From contig JAHRBC010000002.1 in assembly GCA_022702545.1 (NCBI GenBank), positions 6,572,001-6,636,000 of the forward strand: DNA of 64,000 nucleotides, read 5' to 3'. Positions 1-13,530 of the stretch are shown here, piece by piece. Position 1 is the stretch's first letter. The number at the start of each line of letters is the position of its first letter. Under the pieces are notes generated by a model. It made no database searches, was not told the DNA's origin, and saw nothing but the letters and a program-made list of their open reading frames with translations. Origin of the DNA: Phycomyces nitens. Taxonomy: Eukaryota > Mucoromycota > Mucoromycetes > Mucorales > Phycomycetaceae. The translations under genes were made by a program, and so were the position numbers.

Positions 1-909
1 TGACTGTATTTTTTTTTCAATTAGCAATGTGTCAAAGGTGGAGGCGTACATAGAGTTATCAGATCCAAACTAAAATAAAATAATAAAATAATAAAAAAAA
101 TAGATTACACACTTTTTTACAGCGGTACTACAACTCCCTTTTCTTCATTTATACAAAGCAGCCAATTGTATCTATTGCTATACCAAAAAAAAAGGCTATA
201 TTGATTTAGGAAATAAGCCAGAAGAAATGTAACTTGATTTGTTTCCATAATTTCCGTAGATGCGCGCCTCGAATACAAAAGACAAAAAAGACTGGCATAG
301 CAACCACCAAATACTCAAGATCTGATAAAATAAAAGGGGATTCTTTCCATAAATAGCCCTGCTCTTTTTTATATATCTATATATTTTTCACATTACAATA
401 CTTGCCTGTATATGAATTACCCGGGATACCTATGATGATTATGATTATGATGACTATGATAAAAATATAGAGTATAGTCCCCAATGCAGATTTTGGACTT
501 GCTTTTCATCTGTTATCTGATCGAATACATTAACCGTCCTGTTCGTTTTTCCGATCACATGGGCCTGCCCTATTATTCACGAGCCATGCTCAACTGGTTG
601 CTGTGGTAACTCCATGCCAAGACTGGATCGCCAATCAGCAAAGGCGGAGTCAAAGGATCTGATAACGAATTCCAAGAACAAGATGAAATACAATACAATA
701 GTGTACTGCTTGTAGCCAAGAAGTTTTCATTGGCAACAATAGAAAAAACTCTATTTTTATTACAAGATTACAACATTATTTTTTTATAAAAAAAATGTAT
801 ATAAATACCCATTTTTTATTTCGCTTCTAAAAAAATTCTACTTTACTCTTCTTTTTCATTACATCTTTAACAAAATATTATATTTTACATTTATACATAC
901 TTGCTCATC
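1..909. other. Intergenic region upstream of the PPR gene
   Basis: No coding region with recognisable similarity is visible here on either strand. The stretch is AT-rich with homopolymer runs. The more GC-balanced part at about 520-720 could be the tail or UTR of a gene lying left of the window, but nothing in it proves that. Confidence 0.5.
798..807 (+). promoter_or_regulatory. TATA-like element of the PPR gene
   Basis: TATATAAATA lies about 103 bp upstream of the chosen ATG at 910 and is followed by a pyrimidine-rich stretch, as is common in fungal promoters. Assigned by position and sequence only. Confidence 0.45.
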
Positions 910-3900
910 ATGACTGCTCACCTCACTTCATCTTCCTTGACTCCCAAACACACCAGCACTGTCCACACTCAAAAATCCAACTCTCACTCCCACAACTCTC
1001 GTACCAAAAAGGCACATTCCTCACCTTGCCTGCCAACCACCAGACCCGTCTCTCCAACAATTCAATCCTGGGACGATGAAAAATCAACACAGTCGAGTCC
1101 CCTGGCATCTCCTCTCACTCCTCCTTCATCACCAATCACTTCACCTGCCCGTCCATCCGGTCAAGCCTACGACCCCAATTCTCGTCTTTTGGGACCCAAG
1201 CGAGATGGAAATCTCAAGGCTCTCATGGCTGAATTCACCTCGATGAAGAAGCACGGCACCCCAATTAATCTCCAGACATATGGCATCGTACTCGAGGCAC
1301 AGGCTACACTACGTCGAGAAGGCTCTCCATTGACAATCCTTAAAGGTATATATATGAATAAAGCATCAATTGAAAAGCAAAGAAAACTAATAGTATTTGT
1401 TAGTCTATGATGAAATGTGTGCAGCCCATATTCGCCCTTCACCTCACATCCATACCCTTCTTATTCGCACACTCTGCAAGCGTGATGTCGAGGTCCAAAA
1501 GACAGTGGCAATGCTCAAGCGCCAGTCAGCCCGTACAGGTCCTCAGGGCAAAGACGACATTGCTTTCCTAGAGTCTGAAAACAACATTGGCAAGGCTATG
1601 GATATCTTCAAGTCCGCAATGTCCATACACCCTGCCCGTTCATTTGACATTGATCTTTTTAACCAGCTGCTCCGTGTCCTGTCTCATTACGGATCAACAG
1701 TGGATGCCATGTTTGTCTATGAAAGCATCGAAAAGATGTCTGTTTCCCCAACATCGGCCACATTCGCTGCCCTGATCAATCTGTTTGGCCGTGCTGGAGA
1801 CCTGACTTCTGCCCTGCGTTACTTTGAAACCTATATTAGCATCAAGTCTCGGCTCGGTGTCCATGATGCGTCCTATGTCTACAATGCTCTCGTTGACTCT
1901 CATCTAAAGTGCGGTCTCTTGGACGGTGCCCTCAAGGTGGTCGAGCAAGACATGGTCCGTGACAATATCAAGCTCACCATAATCCCATTCAACTCCATCA
2001 TTCGTCACTACTGCTCCCATGGTGAGATGGTCAAGGCCCAGGATCTCATTAGCCGCCTAAATGCAAACCCTGAAATGCCATGCCCAGACGCAAGTAGCTA
2101 TGGTCCCATCCTGTCAGCCTATTGCCAGAGCGTCCACAATTCTGCAAACGTGTTTGAGTCTGCCAGCCAAGTCTATAGTGACTTGATCCAAGTTGATATC
2201 TCAAAGTCCTATGGCAACCTGGCAAACTACTGTCTCTTGTGCATTTCACACCAGCAGCGCCACAAGGCACTCGAGGTGGTCGATGTGATGCGCGGGGCTG
2301 GACTGGAGCCCGATCCCATGCTGGCCGAACGCATCGTGGTGGCATTCTCGTCTAAACGCGAGACTGCTCAGGCTATTGGAGCACTCTTGACAATGATCCA
2401 GTCCATGTCCACCCGTATGATTCTCAAGGGCTCCACTCATCTCATCAATGCTGCTTCCGACATCATAAAGACTGCCAGCAGTTTGCGCCAATCTCTCGAT
2501 GTCCTCCACGTTATGGCTCCTGTATTGAATTCTGGTCTTCCAAACTCCTTGGCCTGTTTGCTCCTAGACACCTTTGGTCGTGTTGAATACCGAGGACTCC
2601 TGACTGCCTCTGACTGCACAGTCCTGTGCGAGGCTGCTCTTTTGATCTGCGACAATCAAGGTGTCACTTCTACCTTTGAAGATGTGGTCCGTCAGATTCT
2701 TGCCAGCCAACATGCAGCAGCCCTTCCACCAGCCTTTATTTCCCATGTCTCGGCCCAGCTCAGATTCTCTGGCCATACTGAGCTGGACAGAGAGTGGAAG
2801 GAAGCCCTGGAGTACTGCCCGTCCCAGCTTGTCCACCCAATGTCAATTGAATCTGAATCAATTTCTGAAGAGCTCATGAAGTTGGTTATGCGCAGCCAAG
2901 TTGGCGAGGCAATTGAACTCCTGAAACGTGAATTTGTCACAAAGGATCGTGTGCCGGTTGCCGAAGTTATGCGAGATGCAATTGCCCTGGCCGGCAAACA
3001 AGGTCACCTCGATGCTGCTCTTATGCTCTACCACCTCTCTCTGGACTGTTACAAGTCTCTTGGCAATGTCTGCCGCGACCGCGCTGTCTACATGGCTACT
3101 AACAGTGTCCTTATTGGATATGCTCAGCAGGGTGACATGGTCCAGGCCAAAAAGTACTATGACAAGCTCAAGCAGATGGGCCACTACCCCGATAGCAATG
3201 GTTATGCCAGTCTTTTGCTAGGAAGTGCACAGTGTGCCACCGATGAGGCAACCGATGCCTTGATTATCCATGATGAGGCCAGACGCCACGGAGTCAAGCC
3301 AACCACCTTCTTTTACAATGTCATCATCTCCAAGCTCGCAAAGGCCCGCAAGCTCGACAATGCTCTGGGATTGTTTGAGGAGATGCGCCAGTTAAAGGTC
3401 GCTCCCAATGCAATTACATATGGTACAGTCATCTCTGCCTGTGTCCGTGCCGGTTCCGAGGTCCATGCTCGTCGGTTCTTTGGTGAAATGCTATCTTCAT
3501 CTGTCTACCAGCCTCGTGTCGGTCCATTTAACAACATGATGCAGTTTTATGTTCGCCAGCAGCCCAACCGCGAGCGAGTCCTAGAGTACTTTGGCGAGAT
3601 GCGCCGTCGCCATATCAAGCCCTCAGTCCATACCTACAAGCTTCTTATGGAAGCCTATGCCTCTATGGCCCCCTATGATATGCCCATGGCCCACCGTATG
3701 CTACATGAAATGGAACGCAAGGACCGCCTTCGCCCCCAGGCCACCCACTATGCAACCCTGATCTATGCATACGGAACCCTCCAGTTGGACCTCAAGAGTG
3801 CCGAGAGAGTATTTGAAGAAATGCTAAAGGCAAAGGTCGAGCCTGATGAGGCGGTCTACCAAGCCATGTTGGACACACTGATCAGCAATGACTGTCTGGA

Positions 3901-4222
3901 GCGCGCAGAGGCCATGTATCAAGATATGCTGGAATCAATCACAAAGAGCAGCTCTCCTTACATTGAGAACCTTTTTATCCGAGGATATGGATTCAAGGGC
4001 CAGGTCGACAAGGCCAGAGAGGTCTTTGAGGCCATGACTGATGATCGCCAGAGTCCCTTGAACAAGGGTGTGATTCGCGAGCCTAGCACGTTTGAGGCAA
4101 TGGTGCGTGCTTACCTGGAGAACAATATGGTTCTAGAGGCCAAACAAGTGCTTGATCTGATGGTTGAGCGCGAGTTTCCTGAAAAGGTTGTTGCAGTTGT
4201 TGCTGACCTGGTACTTGACTAG
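910..4222 (+). CDS. Pentatricopeptide repeat (PPR) protein, probably organellar
   Basis: Two exons, 910-1345 and 1404-4222, joined across a 58-bp intron (GTATAT...TTAG). The splice keeps the frame and gives 1,084 residues. The first ATG of the open frame is at 910. Residues 1 to about 100 are rich in Ser, Thr and Pro and form a low-complexity leader that could hold a mitochondrial presequence. From about residue 225 on, repeated helix-turn-helix units of about 35 residues can be read, with typical PPR spacing, for example FNQLLRVLSHYG, TFAALINLFGRAGD, YVYNALVDSHLKCG, FYNVIISKLAKARK, TYGTVISACVRAGS and HYATLIYAYGTLQ. They are densest at about 228-370 and 700-1,050. PPR proteins of fungi usually bind organellar RNA and act in mitochondrial transcript stability or translation. 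The RNA target cannot be told from sequence. Confidence 0.9.
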
Positions 4223-4643
4223 AAAACCCAAGAGGCATTAGTTTCTGTATATATATATATATATTTATTTAGTGTACATATAATAATAATAATGATAATA
4301 ATAAAATAAACCAAACGTGTTGAACTCTCCAACAATTTATCCATAAATCTGTCAGTTTCTCGGTGTGTTTCATACCGAGACCAGATAATATATATATAAC
4401 AAAAAGGGGTGGGGGCGTTGCATTCTTTACTAGTCATCAGGATCTTACCTGACCTATGACTTGGTTTTTGTCGGGTACAAAAATCCGTCTCAGGAGAGAG
4501 TGGAGTTTTCTTATTTTTATATTTTATTAAAGCACTGGTGGTAATATATTTCCCATTTATTTTAATAATATTTCCGTCATCTTTCTTTTCTTTTCTTTTC
4601 TGTTTTATCCATCTCGCAAGACTATTTTTTAAAAAAAACAAGC
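4223..4643. other. Intergenic region, PPR to 5'-nucleotidase
   Basis: AT-rich spacer with a (TA)n run just after the PPR stop and a TAA/TGA-type triplet repeat at about 4282-4306. It presumably holds the 3' UTR of the PPR gene and the 5' UTR of the next. No ORF is convincing. Confidence 0.5.
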
Positions 4644-5031
4644 ATGCGTCAGACTGCCCTTACAGTAACAGAAAAGGCAAACAGGCTGGGTAAATACCAT
4701 TTAGTGTATCTAGCAGTATTTTTTTAGATTGGCATACCTCTTTAGATATACATATATAGATAGTCATACAGGAAACATAGATGTAGATGCAACATATTCT
4801 CTCTTTTTTTTAAAATAAAATAAAATAAATTAACCAATACAATCTATACACTGTTTTCTAGTTTCCCGTTTGTTGCAGAACCCAACTGTTCGAATTCAGA
4901 ATCAGATTGTCACAAAGAGCAAGTTGACAAAGATTCTAGATGATGGACATCCCAATCTTCATTTCATCTGTGGTGAGTAGACCAAACACATGAATAAAGA
5001 GTGGGCAAATATCTAGAACCAATACCTACCT

Positions 5032-5062
<31 letters not shown>

Positions 5063-6249
5063 TACACATGGTTATATCAATCATATATGCTTGGTTTACT
5101 ATCTTTGTTCAAACAGTCTTGTAATCTCTCTCTCTCTTTTTTTTTGGTAGATTTCGACATGACAATGTCTCGTCATTGGGTGAGGAATCATGAGACTGAT
5201 GCCCTAGAGCGGAATGCTTCTTCTCATGGTATTCCTGGAAAATACTCAAAGATAAGCCCAGAGGTAAATTTGTCAATTATATATACAGTTATTGAAAGCG
5301 CCTAGTGCTAGCTAGACATGAAATCTGTAATGTATTATGTATTAAACACATTTACAATTATAATGATGATAATGATAATGATAATGATAATGATATATAT
5401 ATATATATATAATAATCTTTTAAAAAAGAATCCTAATAATACAATTATAATAATCATCGTAATACACATAAACATAATGTATACGTATTTATATACACCA
5501 TCTATCCATACTCTTATATTTCATATGATTAGTTCAAGGTCGCCACCAAAAAGATCTACAACACCTACTACCCTATTGAAATCAATCGCGGAATGACCCA
5601 TGAAGAAAAGGTGCCATTCATGATTGAATGGTGGGAGACGGCGCACAAGTTGATCATTGAACAAAAGATCACAAAGAATGGTAATCTATTTAGACTACAC
5701 GACTCAAAAAAGTTGAGCCATTTTTGTTTTATATCAATAGATATCACGGACATGGTTCAGGAAGCTCGTCTCGAACTACGCCCGGTTCTCAAGCAAGTCC
5801 TGGACAGATGCATGTCCAACAAGATCCCGTTCCTGGTCTTCTCGGCCGGTATTGGCAATATCATTGAAGATGTCCTGGTCCATGCCGGATTGTTCCACAA
5901 GAACATGCACATTGTGTCAAACATGATGGAATTCAATAGTGAAGATGTCTGTGTTGGATTCAGGGAACCCTTGATCCATGTCTTTAACAAGAGTGAGTTC
6001 CAGCTCGAGACGACCGATTATTATACCCAGATTGAGAACCGTCAGAATGTGATCTTGGTTGGTGATTCTCTGGGGGATCTCCAGATGAGCAAGGGCGTCC
6101 GCCACGAGATGTGCCTAAACATCGGGTTCCTCAACCATGACATTGAAGCCCTGGAGCCAAAGTACACGGAGATGTTTGATATAGTGATTGTTGGAGACGC
6201 AAACATGCTTCCGATCCAGTCCATCATTGATTCCTTGGTCGAACAATAG
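4644..6249 (+). CDS. NT5C3: Cytosolic pyrimidine 5'-nucleotidase, NT5C3 (UMPH-1) family
   Basis: Five exons: 4644-4689, 4862-4972, 5151-5263, 5533-5680 and 5741-6249, giving 308 residues, within the usual length of the family (about 300). The HAD-fold nucleophile motif DFDMTMSR (Asp53 and Asp55) is formed across the exon 2/3 splice. Further family marks are YYPIEINRGMTHEEK and MIEWW in exon 4, FSAGIGNIIEDVL, and the motif III block GDSLGDLQM in exon 5. The enzyme removes phosphate from pyrimidine nucleoside 5'-monophosphates and is Mg-dependent. The first intron border is the weakest call: the acceptor at 4861 keeps frame with donor 4690; the acceptor at 4878 would need a different donor (4665). 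Intron 4 (60 bp) is open in frame. Confidence 0.9.
5031..5060. repeat. (CA)n microsatellite inside intron 2 of the 5'-nucleotidase gene
   Basis: About 13 uninterrupted CA units within the intron 4973-5150, followed by a pyrimidine run before the acceptor. A second cluster, GATAAT units then (AT)n at about 5364-5410, lies in intron 3. Confidence 0.85.
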
Positions 6250-6491
6250 ATTTTTCAAGAAAAAGGTTCCAAGAGGCTTGTTGCTGTTTTATTGTTTTTT
6301 GTTTTTGTTTTTTAAACATTTTATTGTACACATCTTTTTTATATATATGTGTGTGTATGTGTATGTGATGAATTGGATAGAGGAATCAATAAATCACTTA
6401 TCTTTTAATATATATATATATATAATGATAATAATAAGAAATAGCGTAAGAATAGTTTATATAATTATATAAAAAAAATTGAAGAGGTTAT

Positions 6492-7288
<797 letters not shown>

Positions 7289-7608
7289 TGGTCTGGACAA
7301 GAGATTATATATTCAAGGGTAGGTAGATATATATATATATATAAAAAAGGGAAAAAATGTTATTCTACAGAAAAGAAAAGAAAAAAGAAAAAAGAAAGAA
7401 AGAGAAAGAGAGAGCCAAAATCCGTCAAATAATAATAATCATAATAATAATCGTAATAGCACTAAAAATGAAGGCCAAGGTGCGCACAGTGGGCGTACGA
7501 CCAATATATTTTCATACGCACAGAATTTGATTCCATTTACTTTTTGTACATGTTCATCATCTTTTTTTGTTATTTTATTTACAATTATATATATTATCAT
7601 TATTATTT
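7289..7608. other. Spacer upstream of rac1
   Basis: Holds a (TA)n run at about 7328-7342 and a purine-only stretch at about 7370-7415. It is presumably the 5' region of rac1 and the 3' UTR of the next minus-strand gene. No ORF of note. Confidence 0.5.
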
Positions 7609-8142
7609 TTACAAGAGTGGTGGTGAGCCTCCTAGACCTGGCTGGATTGTTCCATTGTGTGTGCGCATCTCACGACGAAGACTCTCGGCATGCTCGCAGC
7701 CATGGCCATGCTCATCTATCCCTGGGAAAAGACTGGTGACAGCCTCGGCCAGAGGGGATCTTGCCTGGGTGTGGGACGATTGTTCTTGGTGGCTATGCGC
7801 AACAGGAAGGATAGGAACGCTTTTTGGGGAACTAGAGACTGAGGCTGGGCTCTCCAGAGTGCCCTTCTTGTCCTTGCCATGCTCGACATGTTCGAATACT
7901 TGGTATGCAGCATCCTTTACGAATCCAGCCACATCCTTGACATATCCAGCCACACCGAGTTTCTCTGGTGACAGGCTGTGCTGGGACAGGTCGTGAGAAG
8001 ACTGGTCAATATTTGGAGACTGGATCTTATGGGTTTGCTTGTAGGGATCCACCTGAGGGGCCATGGCCATGTCAATTGGGATATGTTCAGGGAGAACATC
8101 GTTTGTTTTGCGTGGATTAGCCATTGGTTCGCCTAATTGCAT
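7609..8142 (-). CDS. Hypothetical small hydrophilic protein with an amphipathic repeat
   Basis: A single open frame of 177 residues starts at an ATG at 8142; a second Met at residue 7 could also serve. I do not recognise a family. The middle (about 60-90) holds a tandem amphipathic motif, VAGYVKD followed by VAGFVKD, then a predicted helix ending in EHVEHGKDKK. The rest is rich in Ser, Pro, His and Gln and probably disordered. There is no signal peptide or membrane segment. Codon use looks like that of the neighbouring genes, and the frame stays open over a part that is far less AT-rich than its flanks, which supports a real gene. A GA-dinucleotide run (about 8151-8166) lies directly upstream. 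Confidence 0.6.
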   Translation of the reverse strand: MQLGEPMANPRKTNDVLPEHIPIDMAMAPQVDPYKQTHKIQSPNIDQSSHDLSQHSLSPEKLGVAGYVKDVAGFVKDAAYQVFEHVEHGKDKKGTLESPASVSSSPKSVPILPVAHSHQEQSSHTQARSPLAEAVTSLFPGIDEHGHGCEHAESLRREMRTHNGTIQPGLGGSPPLL

Positions 8143-9990
8143 TTGAATAAGAGAGAGAGAGAGAGAGAAGAGAAGAATTGGAGCTCTTTATTGTTCAATG
8201 CGGTTCTATTAAATATGATTTCTGTCGTCACAGGCTATTAATGCATATTGGTCTTTTTTTCTTTTTTTTTTTTTGGTCGATAGCGGGGATTTCCTTTTAT
8301 GTACATGTATATAAATACATGTATATAAGAATATAATAATCTGGCCAGGATAAAATGGCGCAAGAAGTTAGAGTGTCGCACTTTTAAATAAATAAATAGA
8401 GTCGTATGTTTTAAGAGTAGTGTGATTATTTTCAACAAGTAAAATGTGTCTATATATTCACCTAAATGTCACATTTGCAAAAAATAGAGTGTAATTCTTG
8501 TTTTGTGTGCTGCAAAATCCATGGACTATGACTGTTGGATTGGCATTTACTGGTGTGTGAAACAAGGGGCAAGTGTTTGAGAAGAAGAAGAAAAGATTGA
8601 CTTGTATTTTTGGATGTCAATCACCAATCATAAATACAAGTCACGGAATAGCGCATTGTCTTGACATTTGTTTCTATTTGACCATCATCTTTCTTTACTA
8701 GATGTTAGAGCAACTTCTTGGAGTCTACAAACAGAATCAATTCAATCGAATCTGGCTGCTGATACAGTAATATTGTACAAGAATTGTCAGCAAATAAAGA
8801 AGAAGAAGAAGAAGAAGAGTTTTATCCAATTGGAATAAATTGACAGCAATTATAACCGTTTTTTCTTTCTTTCTTTCTTTCTTTGCGTTACCAATACGTG
8901 AGAAACGTTTTTTTTATTAGAATCGAATAGCATATTACACAGGCCATACAAACGGTGTCAAATATAGATGTCTAGCCATAATATTCTTATTGTTGTGAGG
9001 GTGTTTTTGGACTACAAGGGAATCAAGTCTGTGTGTTGTTGATTGACATTCTCCATAGCTTAAATATAATGTTGTTTTTTGACAGGACATTTCAAAATAT
9101 ATTCTTTCTTGTTTCAATCTCAAGCGTTTATCATTTATTTGTGATTATAGGCCCAAAATAATAGCCATGACTCCAAGAAAGACTAGCAAGATGATATCTC
9201 CAATTCATCATCAATTACCTCTGAGCAAGGTTGGTAAAGATGGATTAGAGCCATTGGCTGGAATTGGCCAAAAAAAAACAATCTTTACACACGACTCTCA
9301 ACTGTGCAAAGTATTGTTATTTTTTATCACTCTAGAATAAGATATCAAATTAAACTCTTTATATATATAACAGACGCGTGGTTAAAGGCGAGTCTATTTT
9401 GTTCTTTATCTTTAAGTGATAAATACCAAGCCATAAAGTACATTCCATAACAATCTCTTTTTCAAAAAGAGTGTGTCCTATAGCCGAGATGACATGCCCT
9501 TTTATGCAAATAAAACTCGAATTAAATCATATTCTCTATATAATACACTGTGGCAGTTGGATAGTTGGAGAAATATATCATACTTGGCTCTTTAACCCTA
9601 TCATTCTGATATCTCGATAGAAAGCGTAAGGAATCATTTGATTCATCAAAGTCCAAGCTCAAATTCAAGTTAAATACAAAACCTTGATTAAACCAGTTGG
9701 TCTAAAACTACAAGACTTTGATTCTCATCACCAAGATGATCTTTTCTTAGAGACCGGTGCGATTTTACCTTTGCTCTTGAGAAACTAACCATAATTGTAA
9801 TAGATCGAGTTTAGGATAATATAAAACCCCACATAGCCACCAAATTATTCTTGAAAAAAAAGTATTTGATGAACCATTCTATTTGCTGTGGCCTTTATAA
9901 CAGTATGATAATAGTAATTTTCTTTCTCTCTTTCTTTCGTCTCACGGAGAACTTTTTGAAAATAAACTAGAGCAAAAAGAGCTCCATACA

Positions 9991-10024
<34 letters not shown>

Positions 10025-11219
10025 CAGTATGATTTCCTGTTCTTGTCAACTTTTCTCCTTTTATTTGTTGATTGGTTCTCACCAATACTGTTTGGGCCGA
10101 CTTTAATTGACTCACACATTTATGCCCAAGAACCCAAATGTTTATACCCAATAAAAATGGCCTTGTAACTATGGGTATCCTCACAAAGTAATCCTGGTGG
10201 GTCTGCATAGATACAAAAAGACGCGTGCGATACGTACCCTAGAAATGCGACATTTAGTTGAATATCCGTGACATGTTTAAAACTGCGCCACAATTAGTAT
10301 TATTTTTTCTTGCGACACCATAAAATTATATATATATATTATGGTGTGTGCGAAAGTTTTTCCCTTTTTCTACATGACGTCTATCCTAACTGCCAGTATA
10401 GTAAAAGGCGAGTGGTGTGAGGTTTTGCTAGTATAGTACGACTATATATAAATCTATATTTTTCTATATATATATTTTTAAATATTCTAAATCTCCTTTT
10501 TAATATTTTATCACATAAAATGAAATGGGCGAATAAAAAGGGTTTTTCCTTTTATTTATTTGGTGGATAAATAAAGACAAAATTCCAAGACTGTGATTTA
10601 TACCGTGATTTGTAATTCGTAATTTGTAATTTGTTTCAAAACGCGTATCCAAGGCTCCAGACCACACACACATATATATACACACACACATAATTGGCCT
10701 TACCAACCTCTTGAATCACTTTATGCTTGGTAACCAAAAATCCATGGCGTATTTGATTGCCTTTTGGAAATCTTGGTCTATAAATCATTGAAAATCCGAT
10801 GATAATGATGATGGTGAAAATAAAAAAAAGACCTGTCTGAAATTTAACCAGGATAATTGTAACAAGGTCTAACCATTAGGTTTCATTAATACTTTTAGGC
10901 TCCAATGTCAGACTAGACTTGCATGAGCTTGCGTCTGGACAATGTACAGCTATTGAGAGCTTCTTGGGCCAAATTGATTTCTTTATAATCTATCTATCTC
11001 AAAAAAAAAGGGGGGTGGAAGGGACGTTGAAAAAACAAGGGAACAATATAAAAAAATAACAGCATGAGAGATATTTGAGTATAACAAGAAAAAAATAAAA
11101 AAAACAATTCAACGACCGATCAACTGGAACCATTGTATTTATTTTATTTTTTTGTTAAACAAAATAATAACAATCATAATCATAATCTTTATATTCTTAC
11201 AGACTACATCATCGACATT
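8143..11219. other. Gene-poor AT-rich region
   Basis: No gene is supported over these 3.1 kb. It holds microsatellites: (GA)n at 8151, GAA units at about 8799-8817, CTTT units at about 8865-8884, and a long (AT)n at 9996-10022. A short ATG-led frame of about 57 codons at 9167 has no family marks and was not called. Confidence 0.5.
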
Positions 11220-11749
11220 ATGGGAAACGTACGTTGAATAACCTGCCCTGGACATTTTCAGAATCAAGTAGCAGAAAAAGGCCATGAGATGCTAATCCTC
11301 TCTCTTTTTGCGATCTCAGGGACAAAAAGCTCAGATGAAGCGTGAACGCAATGCAAAGTCGGCTGGCAAGGCTGCAAATTCCCAGCTCAAGGTGGTAAGT
11401 ACCCACATTAGATTACATGTCTGAGTGGCTGCTAATCAACTTGAAGAACGAGGCTGCAAAGAACATCATCTGTAAGCAGTGTTTCCAGACCTTCCTCTGC
11501 ACCAGTCGTGAAAAGGCGTAAGTAGATAGATTGATAGATAGATAGATGGCCAAAGGGGTCATGTATATTGATTGCTGAGCAACCTCTCTATAGTCTTACC
11601 GAACATGCCGAAAACAAGCACGGCAAGACAATGAAGGATTGCTTCCCTGGTAAGATTATTTTTTTATTAAAAAAACAACAACAACAAGGTGGCTGATAAA
11701 CGATTGCTGACATTTGTATCTCTATCTTGTAGACTACGTCCCTGCCTAG
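11220..11749 (+). CDS. C2H2 zinc-finger microprotein, ZNF706 / At2g23090-like
   Basis: Five very short exons: 11220-11228, 11320-11394, 11447-11517, 11594-11649 and 11733-11749. They give a 75-residue protein, in line with this family of about 75. The N-terminal part (MGNGQKAQMKRERNAK) is the basic 4F5/SERF-like segment. Cys37, Cys40, His56 and His61 form one zinc finger of C-x2-C-x15-H-x4-H type, and the chain ends in DCFPDYVPA. All donors fit GTACGT, GTAAGT or GTAAGA and all acceptors AG. The first exon codes for only three residues. The family is conserved across eukaryotes; its biochemical role is poorly known. Confidence 0.92.
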
Positions 11750-12066
11750 AGAAAGAAAGAGAGAAAGAAAGAATGAGAGAGACTTTACATATTTTTCTAT
11801 AAATCCCATCAGAAAAACTTATATACACAATAATAACCATACATCTTTACAACTACACACACACATAAATATACACATATATATGTATCACATTATAAAC
11901 AATTGATTCCTTTTTGTGTGTTTTATTAAGACCAATTACAAGTGTTTTTATAGAAGAATGGAGTGGAGGATGAGAAGAATTGGTCTAAGATTACATGACT
12001 TTATCTCGATTATACTTTATACAAAAAAAAACTAAGAAGATATATACTATAGATGTATATTTAGAA
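11750..12066. other. Convergent spacer, zinc-finger gene to chitin deacetylase
   Basis: AT-rich 3' UTR region between two converging genes, starting with a GA-rich run right after the zinc-finger stop and holding a CA repeat at about 11851. No other signal seen. Confidence 0.5.
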
Positions 12067-13466
12067 TTAGGCAAGGTAGCTTGCGGCAACGGCAACCATG
12101 GCAAGTGTAGCAAACACGGGCTTAGCAATGCTTGCACCCGAATCAACATTGGAAGAGCTGCTAGAGCTGCCGAGAGAGGCAGAGCCTGATGAGGCAGCCG
12201 AGACAGAGTTGGGACCAGCGGAAGAGGGACCAGCAATGGCCGAGGAGAGGGCAGCGGAAGAAGCGGCAGAGGGGACGGCTGAGGATGTAGCGTTTTGGAC
12301 AGAGCCTTCCTTGTACGAGGCCTGACCAGAGCAGCCACCGACGGTTGTTACAGTGTAAGCCTTTTGGAGGATAGGCAAGATACGGATGGCAGCATCAACA
12401 GACTTTTGGTAGAGATCGTGTTCAAGAGACACACCACCGACATCGGAAGTGGCGGCCTTGCTGGCCCACTCGGTGGCATTTCCATCAACCCAGCTTTCCT
12501 TGAAGGAGGCGCTCTCTCCGAGCATCCAGTCATCGGTGTCGTGGTTCCAGATGACGGCTACAAGAAGAGTATTTAGTTTTTTGTTGGGCTCTTGGAGCTA
12601 AAAGAAAGAGATGACTTACGAGTGAAGCCCAAGTTCTTTGCAATGTCGCGAACACGGTCATCGATATCACCATAAGGCTAATGCAAAAATAAATAATAAA
12701 GTTAGTGATTGCTGGATATCTATCTAGATCTAAAATCTAGTACTTACAGGTCTGAAGAAGCGTGGGGATACACCAGTGACTTCCTTGATGGCCAATTCGG
12801 TCCACTTGAGCTCAGCAGCGATCTGCTCGTTGCTGAGGGTGGTGAGGTAAGAATGGGACCTATAAATAAAAGCAGATAAGCACAGGCACACCATTTGATT
12901 GAATAGGTGTAATTTGGCGTACCAGGTGTGGATAGCCATTTCATGACCACTATCAAAAGCACGCTTGACGAGCTCAGGGTACTGGACGACCTGGCCACCA
13001 ATCATAAAGAGAGTGGCCTTTTGCTTGGTGGTGTCGAGGAAATCGTAGAGCTTGGAACTGAACTGGGTAGGTCCATCGTCGTAGGTGATACCCCATTGGC
13101 CCTTGGGGCATGCAACGATATCTGTTGCGCGAGTGCAACCAGTAAAGGTCCAATCGCAGTAAGTATCACTGCTTCCGCTCTGCTGGGGACCTGCAGATAA
13201 ATTAATAGGAATTATTAGTACACACTGCCAGAGCTTTTTCAGAGCCAATAATTTTTTTAATTATTTTCTTTACCATTGCTACCGCTCTCCTTGAGAACTG
13301 GTGCGGCAGCGATGCTACCCTTGTTCATCTCTGTAACCCATTCTGGCTTGGGAGTAGGCTTGGATCCAGAAGTAGGATATGTCTCAGTAAAAGCAAATGT
13401 TGAGGCAGTCTGGGCATGGACGGCAGTCAATGCAATGGCAGCAATGGTGAACAGCTTGGACAACAT
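12067..13466 (-). CDS. Chitin deacetylase, secreted and GPI-anchored (CE4)
   Basis: Five exons on the minus strand: 13466-13274, 13190-12923, 12859-12748, 12678-12621 and 12557-12067 (introns 83, 63, 69 and 63 bp), giving 373 residues. A signal peptide covers about 1-19. The NodB domain shows TYDDGPT (Asp102, Asp103), the metal-binding HTWSH (His152, His156; spans an intron), RFFRPPYGD, VIWNHDTDDW and the block GVSLEHDLY. The tail is Ser/Ala-rich and ends in a hydrophobic segment, VFATLAMVAVAASYLA, fitting a GPI signal. The enzyme turns chitin into chitosan in the cell wall, with release of acetate. All catalytic motifs are present, so it should be active. Confidence 0.95.
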
Positions 13467-13520
13467 ATTGTTTTTTTTAAAGAGAAGATGAGTTGAGAAA
13501 AGAAAGAAGTACTGGGAATC

Positions 13521-13530
13521 TCTTTATATA
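13521..13530 (-). promoter_or_regulatory. TATA box of the chitin deacetylase gene
   Basis: On the minus strand TATATAAAGA lies about 55 bp upstream of the ATG at 13466. It is the best TATA match near this gene; the spacing suits a short 5' UTR. Confidence 0.5.

Noticed and set aside
12098..12325. Acidic Glu/Ala-rich frame opposite the chitin deacetylase tail
   Set aside because: It is the reverse strand of the Ser/Ala-rich C-terminus; low complexity keeps it open.
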